A stretch of DNA of 64,000 nt from Gavia stellata (taxonomy: Eukaryota; Chordata; Aves; Gaviiformes; Gaviidae). Where the stretch lies: positions 19,291,475 to 19,355,474 of the forward strand of contig NC_082612.1 in NCBI RefSeq assembly GCF_030936135.1. The letters run 5' to 3'. Of the stretch, positions 42,201 through 54,200 are shown in pieces. A program made the translations under genes and the position numbers. Below the pieces are notes generated by a model. The model saw only the letters and a program-made list of their open reading frames with translations. It had not been told where the DNA came from and searched no databases. The first letter of the stretch is position 1. Each line of letters opens with the position of its first letter.

Positions 42201-45200
42201 TCCACAAATTTGTAGGGCAGAGGGAGACCAACAGCGTATTAACGTTCACTCCCAAAGCACACAGTATTACCTGTGAGAACTTAAAACACAGAGCTAATTG
42301 TACACCTCTTCTTCTCACCACCGTACAGGATGGCAATGCAAGGGGCGGAATGGAGGCTGAGATAGGAAGGGTCAATCAAGATACCTCTTGGTCATCCTTT
42401 AAGGGAAATCTTTGCATCGGTTGGCATCTTCTAACGTTTTCTACAAAGCCAACGCAAGCATACAGCAGGCTTGATGTTATTCAGTAACCAACTCCTGCTG
42501 AACCTTTGCTCTTCCAGCTGTCTCAAGTTGTAAGCTTGACAAAGTGATATGACTTTGAATATACTGGGATGCTAAAACAACAACATTTCATTCTGCTCCT
42601 CTTACAATACTAGCCATATATATGAAAACAGTGCTAGCTTGCAAATTGGCACTCCACCTACATGCCTATCCGTACGGCCACGTTTAGGAAAAGGCCAACT
42701 TGGTTTTAGGTGTAGACGGCCAGTGAAAGCCACCAGTTTTGAACTACAGCCAATAACTGCTCTCTATTGCTGTAATTTAAGCAACTTTTCTTTTTTCAAA
42801 TTACCGTGTAGTCCAACAATCAATCAACCTGAGATAATATTTAAATATTAAAATACCAAAACGTATTTTTGAATGCAATAAAGAATAGGAGCAGTGAAAA
42901 ACGTGTGCATCTCAGTTATAAACCACTCTCCTCTTCCCTGAAGTGCCACTCTGCAGTAGGGCAGACCCTAAATGTAAATTACCTTCAGAATTTTGTAGCC
43001 CGAAGAGAAATGAGTCCATTAAAAATACATTTTTGTCTTGTATTGCAAGAAAGCAGCGTCAGCCAGGTCTTATTTGGATTTCAGTAGTTTTTTGCTTTCT
43101 GCCTTTTACCCAGCAGAGGGAGAACACTAAACGTGGTATATGTGTGTGGACGTGCATAGATACTCTTAACTAACACCACCGCTTCCGCTGCCTGCGATGG
43201 CCGTCAGGGAAGGTCTTATTTCTCTCCCTTGTAAATTTGCCACATGGGTAGCAAAGGACAAAGACCATCTTGCTTTTTTGTACTCACAAAGCAGTGTCTG
43301 TGGTAAGATTCTATTAGGACTTTGGGGCTCCACCATAAAACAACAAACGAGAGTTACTTAAAGGGCAGATGACAAGAAAAGGGATATAAAATAGTATTAC
43401 TCTTCAGCTTTGGTAAGATTAATCACACATCAGTAAAACTATATACTTAACAGTGACTCCAGAAAATATTTTGCTTCCTTGTAATTTAGCAATTTAATGG
43501 GTTGCTGGGAGTAGAGAAAAAGAGAAAACATCTAAAAACCTTGTCAAACAGTACCGTGACACTTATTCCCAAGCCGTTATCTTTTTTGGCTAGTTCAACC
43601 TCAAAGATATCTCCGGGTTTAAGAAGTGTTGCAGTAACCTTTTTAGAATTCATTTTGTTTGCTGTATTCGCGGAGGAAGATTCCTTTATTTAACAAAAAA
43701 AAAAAAAAAGAAGAAAAAGAAACAAACAAAACAAAAAGAGAGAATGATTTGCCATTAGAACAGAAATTTACAGTTAAGACCCTAAAGGGTGTGGTTTTGA
43801 GTCAGATGCAGCCAAAAGGAGTCCACAGGGCAAAGTACCAATTAGTAAGACTCGGAAGGCTCATTGCTTTAACCCTTTCATTGCTGCCATTGAACAGGTT
43901 TAGCACAGAAACACGCTCGGCCTTCAGCAGCCGAGTTTATTGTCGAAGCGAGTTGGGCACAGAACACAAACACTACAGTACTTCAGTATTACAGCAGCCT
44001 AGGGTCTGCTGGATTAATTTGCAGGAGCTGCCACAACTTGACTGAATAACCTCCATCAGCTGAAAAGAGGAAACACTGCAAGTTCGGAACTAATTTGTAG
44101 TACTTGCCATCGTGTACTGTCGGAAAGGTGAAGCAGCGAGCCGTCTCTGTTCAGAGCACGGCTAGCTGCTAAACTTCACTACACAAGAGCAGTTTTCCAT
44201 GGATTAGATCAATCCCAAAAGACAATGAGTTCTGCAGCTACCCATTCCAGATGCATCACTACTACTTTAATCTAGGAAAATCTTAAATTTATCTGCCAGG
44301 TGAATAAACTTACCTCTAGGGGTGGTCACTAGACTATGATCACATTGGACAAACACACCGAAGTGGAAGGAGGTTTTCTGCAGAATCAACATGGGCACTA
44401 TACGTTCACCCCAAAGCACAATCTGTCTCTAGTGAGACGTGCCCATCTCGTGACATTGGAAAGCTGGGAAGTTTGTTTCAAGTTACAGGAGTGATTTTCT
44501 CTGTTTATTTTGAACAAAAATCACCGAACTATTAGAAACCAGCTATTCGCATTTGCCATTAGAAGGATAAGCTGCAGGCTAGGCTGTCCTTCCCCCACAT
44601 CCTTCCACCTTATTCACACAGGCAGTCAGCTATTTCACTACCACTATTATACTGATGGGAAATATTCATATAAAATACACTATGCCTTTTTAGTTGGCTG
44701 TTGCTCCTGACTGCTGGAATAAGTTGCTTCATCCATGTCAGAATCCCCTCGGTCGGAATATTCCACAGACTCCACTACCCCAGGCCTTTTATTTTTTCCT
44801 CGAGTACTGTCAGACGAGGATCTTCTCTTCTCGTTCATTTTAGAATGCCCAGACTGGGATTCGCTGCAATGCTGAGGATCCTGCTGGGCTCTACCACTTG
44901 CACGTTTGCCAAAGAAGCTGGCTGTCTGGCTCTGAGACAGGCTGGCGCTCTCAGTTCTGGAATCCTGGGAGCTCACGCTTCCATCCCGCTTGCCGCCTGA
45001 CAAACCGGACAAACTCCCCGAAACAGGCCTCTGGTGACCACGGGACCGGTTGTGTTCTTCTGAAGAGGACTCTGCCTCATTGTCCTGCACCGACGACGGC
45101 CTCCTTAAATAACCCCTGGCTCCATTACTGATGTGTGCAGCGTTAGATGATGCTGAAAACCAGGAGACAAGACAGTCATCAGTAGCTGGTAATAGCTTAT

Positions 45201-48200
45201 CCGCAGTATGACACAAACTTCTCAACTGACAACCACGTAAGGTTTTATCCATTCATATTATGCAGAACAATCTCGGTTTACAACACAACCGGTGCGTCCT
45301 CACCAAAGGTTACCGTAACTTTGTTCAGTCTCAGAACACAATTTCAAGCATACGCTAGCTGGGGCTGCCCACAGAAGTGACTGCAGTTAGGGTGATGCGT
45401 TACAGCTATCTCAGTTGATTAGATAAGTAATTTTAAAGAAACACAGACAGTACTTTACAGAAGGTGTCAGAGAAGGCAGAGAGCTCAAACTCAAAGAACA
45501 GCTCTTTAGTAAGGAATATTTCTCTCTGTACCTTTGGATAGCTTGTCCTTGGGCTGAGAGATAACGAGTGTCACGTCTTCAGGTGCATTCTCCAAAATTT
45601 CTAATGCTGCGTGGTGGCTGACGCCTTCTAAACTTGTGCTATTTACAGATATTAGTCGGTGTCCTGCACAAAACAGTTTGTTCAGATACAATCTAACATC
45701 TACATTTTTATCCATCGGTGAGAATGTGGAGTACAGGTCTGAAAAATCTCTACACAATGCATGGATTAAAAATTACTAAAATTCAAGTGAGGCTGGAATA
45801 GGGAACCCTAATCATTTAAAAAAAACCCAAAACAAACCACAAGAACTGGTTATGAATATTTCCTCTTTTTAAACCTGCCAAACCTTTCCACATTTTGCTT
45901 TCTACCTTCTCTTCTGCTCTAAGAAAAATGGATGCAAAAGCAAAAATCAAGAACTGAAATGAGCAATACGCAGTTCGGTTCAAAGCACAGACTAAAATGA
46001 GAAGAAAAAAAGGTAGATATTAAGTAAAATAAATTTTCTTCCCTCCCCCGCTATAGTAGCCATAAGGTTACATTCACTCTTTCCAGCAATCAATGTACGG
46101 ATTTGGAGTTTTAAAAAATTGAAATTACAAAGCATCTATAGAGAGACAATAGCAAATAAAGCCTTTATGTGTAACTTTAATTTTCTGCGACTTCAAGTTT
46201 TATCGTTTTTACTTTGATTCAAATGATTTTTGTTTTCGTATAGTTTAACAAAGAAGTATCACCAATTTTCAGAAATTATCCAGAAGGTAACCGAAGGTCA
46301 GCATTTGTAAGGGACTGACGCCCGCAGCCGTAGATGGAAATGGTACTACATACATGTTTGGTCTTTTCTTTCATATATACACCCCTCTTCTTATTTACAC
46401 TATTCACCTGGTTTTAGAGATCCTTCCAAATCAGCTGGCCCTCCGGGAATAACCGAATGAATAAAAATTCCCAGATCAAGTTTCCCCGTCTTCTCTCCGC
46501 CGACTATTTGAAAGCCTATTAAAAAAGGTCCAAAGCAGGCAAAAACGTCAGTGATGACAGTGTAATTTAACACAATACAAGTCCGTATTTCAGAACCGAC
46601 AAAAACTTAGTCGTTCTAACAAATGTAAAGTAAAAGAAAACTATGCAGCTCAAAGAAGTCTACATGAAAGTAAATGGTAAAGCTTTTTTGATTAAGCTTT
46701 ATTGCATTCTCTGTTTTTGAGCAAGCGATTCAGACTGTGTCTAGCTGGCTTCCCAGAAAACTCCAGCAAAGGCTACAGAAGACAACTGTGGCAAGAGAAA
46801 CACAAGCACAAACAGATGACATTAGGTGTACATTTGCTGACGAGATGAAATGTATTTTCTCTCACTTAAAAAATTTTGGTTTTCTCTGTTGTTAGATGCT
46901 TCACCTAAATGTTTCACCCTGGTCTTAAAGAACTGAGTTTTTCAACTCCTTCTTTGCTTTTGAGGCTTCTAATCTATTTCTGCTAATTCTACCAGGTAAA
47001 CCTGGGAAGGATGTTCAAGATGGAAAAAAAAAAAAAGAAAATAGAAGATATCAGGTCGTCTCTGTTCTAGCTAAAACAGCAAAGTACCACAGATTGCATG
47101 GGGAAGAAAGAGAAGAAATGGTGCATTTCATATGAATTTCTTTCCTTTTTGGTCAACTCTTAAGTTACTGTGCAGGGTAAACACTAAATATTATTGTCTT
47201 GTAGGCTTCTTCCCCTCTTCAAATTTACACAACAGTCCTCTTTTGAATGACAGACAGAACAATGTCCTTAAGGACACTTTAGAGAGCCTCCCTAAAGCAC
47301 AATACTGACACCAAATTATTCATTACTCATACAGGGAAAAATTATGTGGGTTTATGAAAAAAACTCAGCAGTAGAAGAAAGAATGGAACGCAAATATCTC
47401 GTCTTCCAGGCTCCTTAAACCTCAAATTAGTGTTCCATCTGATGATATTATAAGAGTAAGAAAAACACTCCGCAATTAGCTCATAATGGCTTTATAATGT
47501 GTTTTTTTTGTTTAAAGCCTTCAAGCTGTCGCAGCTGCGATGTGTCCCCATAGACAAAAATCTTGCACCTGAACACAGAGATAACTTTAAAGGCCAACTT
47601 TTAGGATGATTAGTTCACAGTGTAAATATTATTCTACACTTACAATATGGAAAAACTGAGAAACAGACTGGCTTAACATCACTCAACAAATCAGTAGCAG
47701 GCGCTATCAAGTAGAAGTCCAGGCTTCGGCATCCTAAATGCCTTTGAAATCCAGCTACTGCCTGCACTGCTTTTCTCAGTCCTACTAAAAATACTTAAAA
47801 CACAGACCAGAAAACTTAATTTGTTTTTTGGCTTCTAGGAACACACATGACAACAACAATTTTAAAGCCACTTACCTAAGCCCAATTTTTCATCCTTTTT
47901 CAAGTTCACCAAAGTGATCTCTCTTTCTGGTGAGGCAACTCTGTTCTGTGTTGTTTGCAGACAGTCAACTGAAAAGCCAACATTTCGCCATCAGACACTA
48001 CCTGAATGCTTCCCTTCAGGTTTGCCCTGAAGTCGTATTCCATTAAAAAAGATTACTTCTCTGATAACCTGCAAACCTGTTCTGAACTAGTGGGTCCAAC
48101 TTTCATCCTCCAAGCCATATCCAAATAAATAAAAAAAAATAAAAACAAACCACCACCGTTATAACTCACTCCCATCTTCAGCAGTTAAAATCTTTTATTC

Positions 48201-51200
48201 CTCCTAAGAAGAACACCTAGGATAGTCTCTTGGAATCACAACACAACTGAGCCCTAGAATCTTCCGATTTATTAGTCTCAGCTCAGCAAAGTATTCAGAT
48301 CTGTGTTTACGTGCCCAACTCAGGTAGGCAGGACGTAAGCACGTTGGTAAAAGTGAAACTGAGGCTTATTATATGAAGTTACTAAAAGGTTACTCAGTGA
48401 GTTCTCTTAATGGTGGTCCTTCGTCAAGAAACAACCAGCATTAGAAACATCTACTAAAACTTATTTTGTTTATTTCCTCATTTGCAACTCCACAGGCTGT
48501 TGATTCTGCCTCTTCCAAAATTTGAACACCCTCACGATAGATTTGTGTGACTCCTGAGGGTTCCCAACAGGCTGAAGTAGACCCAGGCACTTGAGAGACA
48601 GAAGGAGCATCACTTGGAAAAAACCCAATCTCCTGAAACTCCAGGAAATGCCAACATCCTGTAAGTCTGAACTCATGAATCTGCTACCTAGAGAAGATAC
48701 AACTCGTTTGGTCTGGAGTGCCCGGCATGCTTCTGCCCTAAGTGGAACATGCAATTCCACAACGGCAGAAACCTACTGAGCTCTACACGCTGGTACAAGC
48801 AGAACACAGCGGTGCAAGAGAGCGCGACAGACTGTGCCACCTGGAAAAGGAGTTTTTCTCCCACAAAACCAAGTCAAACCTAAAGTGTAAAAGAACTAAA
48901 AAGAAAACACAGTCTTCTCGGGCTCTACAGAACCAGTAACCTCACAAGTAAGGGAAATGAGCTCTGAAGAGCATGGTGTGTCAGGTAATAGCACCCTTCA
49001 AGTCTCAAACTAAACAGACACTATTCATATTCGAAAAATATTATACACAGATGTCAAAATCTCCCCCAAGAAACAATCCAAAAGAAATATCAGTAGTTGT
49101 ATTTAGGAAAAGGACCTATCCAACTAACTGGGAGAGGTATTTGATTTAAGAATAGGGAAGAAACGGGACAGGTGGAACAGTGAAGCCTTTGACAAGTGCT
49201 TCACAAACTGACCGAATTAATTCTGTATACCTATTATTTATCAACTTACCGCTCTCTTTTAACAGCGTCGATGATGGAAGATTTCCTGAAGTATTCATGC
49301 TAACGCCTGTGACATGAATGGAAATATCAGACACCGTTAGCAATTTTTATTTTTTTTTTTTTAATACGAAAGCTACCAAGAAGTATTTCAGACTTTACAC
49401 AGTACACATGAGCTCACTCACAATGTCAGATTACTTACTTATTTTAGAAATGAATAAACATGGAAGTAGTTCTGGATTAGCAAATCCAAATTACTTATGT
49501 ACTTTTTTGGTTGCAGTTCAAGGTTCAGATAGATGTTAGCTCACGCAAAGGCAAAGAATTAAAGAAAAAACAGAGGTTTGGCCTTTACTGTTAACTTCAG
49601 ATAAAATTAATGGATCTTTAAGAAACTAAATCAAAGACTAAATTTTCTAACACATTGGATGAATATGCCTAACCTAATAAACCAACACGAGTCTTGTAAG
49701 ATTTTGTACAGTGACAAAAAAGTTGCTGCACTAACAAGCAATTTGAACTACTTATTTCTAGTTAAATTGGTTTGCATATGGAATCATATTTTCTTTGGAA
49801 TGATCAATGCCAAGCAAATACGGCCATACATTAAAGAGGATAAAATAATAAACGTACTAAGTTATGAAAGTAAATGAGGTAAGATAATTCAAGCTTCTTA
49901 GGAAAGCAGTCCTGGCCTTTTCCAAACCTCTGAACCCTGAAGTTTCAGCTGATGAGCTTCATCATGCAAAGAACGTGCGTCCCCCAGCACAGGCGATGTG
50001 ATTCAGCGGGACTTTCTCACTAAGATCCTTATCAGAATTGCTGCCCAGAAGATTATGGGTAACATGATAACACTAATAGTAAAGCTAAAAGCATAGGATA
50101 AATGGCTGCAACCAGTCACTACAGAAACTGCCTGCCTCATCTCACTCTTCAGCAGCTTATGCTCTCGGTACTGAAAAAGCACGGCCCCCAAGTCAGCCCT
50201 GCTTTCAAGCGCAGCAGGGGCAGATGTGGTAAGTGTTTGTATCTCACAGCCTGTTTTGGTTTGGTGTGGTTTTTTTCTGTTTGGGTTTTTTTTACAAGTT
50301 TGTTTATACTGACACCCATAAACTTAACCTTCTTCCACTTCTTCCGATGTTCTGTAACTATTCAATGTTTTAATATTAAGCAAAAGCAAAGCAACAAAAG
50401 CAAGCTAAGGCTGCATAATGTTTCAGTCATTGTAGTTTGTATTATTGTAACAGGGAACCTCCTATAACCAGGAACTGATGACACACAGATATTAAAAATA
50501 CATTTACAATAACCCAATGTGCAAGTTTAAGTCTATTTAGCTGCTCTGATTATTTTCCTTTTTTTTATGTGAACTCTGTATTTTTACTGCCTGGTAAGAC
50601 TATTCGTGTGCAATCCAATCCTTGCCAAGAAAACGGAGTAAGTATGTCTGGCTTAGTTTGTTACAAGTGCGTTTTTGTGAAACACCCAATGCACTGCAAA
50701 AAAATTGTACCTCATTTATTACATCCAAATGAGACCAAACAAAAAAGAACTGTGCAGTTACTGCTCAGAGGTACTAGCCAATAGCCAGCTTATGCCAAAT
50801 CACTCCCTGCACCCTTTCCACAGAAAACACTAAAAAAGTTCAAGCTTGACAAACAGACTGCAAAGACTAGCAAATTATTAAAAGATCCGTACAATAAAAT
50901 GGCACTCCGAAGTGACAAAATGGAAGATGTTTTCTGGAGCAGCTTTTACTACCAAATATTAATACTTTGCACACCTGTGTACAGACTGGTGTTGTCCAAA
51001 GGAGGGGTTTTTTTGATTCATCGCAACAATTATTCAGGAACAAGAGGCAATTGGCCTGGATTACTTTAACGTGTGATACTCTGCTCCCTTTTTCAAATCG
51101 AAATATTACCATCAGTTAATAAATATATCAAAGCATTACACCCAAAGCAATGTTAGAGGTTAGTTAGTAAATATAATAATATTATTTTTTGCATGCTGAC

Positions 51201-54200
51201 CTACAACATAGGCTTGACCGGTATCTTCAATGGATGATGAGTCTGATTCATTTTTCTTGCTTTCAGGGCTTCTACTTAAACCTGCATGAGATTTTGAACT
51301 TAAAGGGGAGAAGGAGAGAAGGGGAACCAGACAGAGGGAAGAGGAAGTTGGGAGAGGGAAGGGAAGGATCAATGTAATAAAATAATGGTATGAATAATAA
51401 ATCAAAACCAATGCAAAATGTACATTGACTGTACACAAAGATATTGTGGGGCGGTCAGAGAGACTCTTACTTGCTCTGTTTTAATGCTCCCGCTGCTGAT
51501 CCAGTATCAAATTTTGGCATTTGCTGGAACACTCTTCCCATTATGTCTTCTATTTTTTGGGGGGAAGACTCCAAAGCAGTAATAATATTTTTCCTCGGGG
51601 GGTAAACCGAGATGTGGCTCTGACTCAGATCGTGAAACGATTTGCTCATAACCCTGGGTCTTTCCTCCCACGAAGTCTTCTCGTTCTTGTCCTTTGAAGA
51701 GCCAGGAAGCGGCTGGAAGAGTGAGAGCTCGGAGCAGGACAGCCTCTTCAGAATCTCCGCTTGAACAGACAGAGGTCGAACAGCAAGTCGGTTCAAGGTG
51801 CTGCTGGCCAGGCTACCAGTACTGATTGCTCGTCCCATGTTGAAACCTTTGACAGAGTCCGCATGAAGGTTTAGGCTCCTAAATGAAGCCCTTTCTGTAG
51901 AATATTTGGTTTTAAAAACAAAAACCAAACAAATTTAAGTTATACAGCAGAGCTAGTGTGACCTCCTATTGTAAAGCATGCATTTTAAATGACCAACTCA
52001 CACAAAGCTTTTCTCTCAGTGCTCAGAGGTATGTACCATCATCGGGTGCGTATAAACAACCACCATGTAGTTTGCTCAGGAAGCAAAGTTTGGAGTTCAT
52101 GACATTACACTAACGTGACCATCTACTACACTGAAGTCCGGAAACACAGAACAGCAGAATATTTATCCCCTTATTAGTATGAAGACTCATATTCCTTGTT
52201 CAACTGCTGTGCCTTACATACAGGCAGATCACCTCTTTCTGCAAAGCAAATAATATCCTCAAGCCAAGTGACCCGAAGCCTACAATTCCTTTAACCTGCT
52301 CATACAAGTCTTTTCCAGAATTTGAACAAATAGGGCTCCCCCACCTCTACACTATCAGATCCTACCAAACTTCCATCCATCCATCGCTTAGTTTTCTTCG
52401 CACGAGTCCCTGACACGCTTACAGTACAGCTGCAAAGTCGTGGGCGCTTGGCAGCGTCTCTACCTGGTTAAAGAGCATCAGTTCACTCGGGTGCACGTGA
52501 GGGCCTCCCTTGCCATCCTAAATGTTTTAGCACAGAACAGAAAGTGGTGACTGGGGTTTGCCAGACTTTTTGACTCATCAACTCTGATTCCCTTAAGCAG
52601 CAGAGAGAAACAGGTTTTGGATTGTAATTAAATTACTGTCAGCTGAGTCGTGGGAACTGTCTGGGTGGATGTTCTTAGCTGAAAGCAAATGCAAGATAAT
52701 ACAACGTAGCCTAACCCCCTCTTAATTCAGAGCAAAGCTGAGCAGGGCTCATTTCTATTAGCCTAACTGCCTCCTGAGGCTAGCAGTTAAGTTCCTGTGG
52801 CTTGGCTTTCGCACAGAAACTTGATAAGCTGTGTCAACATGTTTGCTGGTTAGAGCCTTTAAAGGAAATCAGGCCATCTGAACCCTTCCTAAACTTCACT
52901 GATGTCTTGGAGTCAGTTCACAGGGAAGTCTGACGAAAAGCCATCCTCAACTGCGTATATATTTCTGATTTAGGGTTAACCAGTGCTTTTTTAAATTCTA
53001 CATACAGCTAGGAAATAAGCTGCTTTAGGAAGCCGCACTGTAACTCAAAAGGAAAATGCTACTTTGTGGTACACATCATCTATTAGCTTTACCAAATGCA
53101 GAAGTATTCACCGTTAAAAGAGTGTATTTGGCAAATGCAACCTCAGCACTGCCCTTCCAAAAGATATCCCTTCCTCCAGTACCTAGGGCAGGAATTAACA
53201 GCAACAGTAACTCATGCTTTCTCTAGAATAGGCATACAGATTGAGAAGATTTAGTTGTGGAAGGTATTTTTTGTCCTTTTTAAAGGTGAATTAGTATACA
53301 ACTACCACTTCCTTCCCCACACCAAATACCTCCTCTAGCCGTAGCCACCAGACAGACTAGATGAGCTACGTAAGAATGGTTTTGCTCGATCAGACCAGAG
53401 ATCCACAAATCTCCGTTTCCTGACTCTGACAGAAGCTATCAATGACACTTGCTCTTGTCGCGTTCCCATCCTGGGGAAAAGTACCTTAATAAAATATTCC
53501 AAGATCTCTTCTCTTGACGTCGTACTTACCCTCTGCGAACACCAAACAGCGTTCCCCTACGGATTTCAGATGAATACCTTCACATCATTATCTATACAGA
53601 CACTAGGCTTTTGACACGTTCTGCCAACCCCTTAACTGCAAATTCTCATATGCTCAAAACTCGTCCTTCGTAAGGCTGACTTAACCCTCACTTCACCTTT
53701 GTGGTTTTCTATATGCTCTTTCAGGAATCCAAACATCCGTTTTAAAACTCAGTGCTTGGATCTGTTCACTGCATGGCCACAGAAGTTGCGCAAAAAAGAA
53801 ACAGTCATTCCTCATGTTATAGCTTATCTCCTTTCTTATGTACCATAAAATTGCTAGTATTTTTTTTTTTTAAACTTTGTGTCTCATCTCTTTCTATTCA
53901 TGCAGAAATAATGTTATTCAAGAGGCATTTTCCTTTTATTTTCCAAGCCTAATTCTTTCTATTAGATTTACATGTGTTAAAATGGTTTCTCCCAGGTCAC
54001 CGAAGACATTGTGCAACAACTGACAAACATGTCATGGTACATCGCAGGGGCTATAAAGTGCTCTCCCTTACACCTCCATCCTCTGTTGTTACATTCCATG
54101 AAAATTTGTTCATCGTCACTATGCATGCCAGGCCGTCTCCCTTATCTTAAAATATTTTCTCCATTTGTTGACTGAAATCGAGGTGAGTCTTGCACGCCAC

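Noticed and set aside
44701..45131. Plus-strand frames of 99 and 77 codons
   Set aside because: Shadows of the long serine-rich PTPN13 exon on the minus strand.
51201..51274. Shorter form of exon k ending at 51,274 as the main form
   Set aside because: It keeps frame, but it drops the SKS.A.L residues shared with human, and the pyrimidine tract fits the 51,298 acceptor better.
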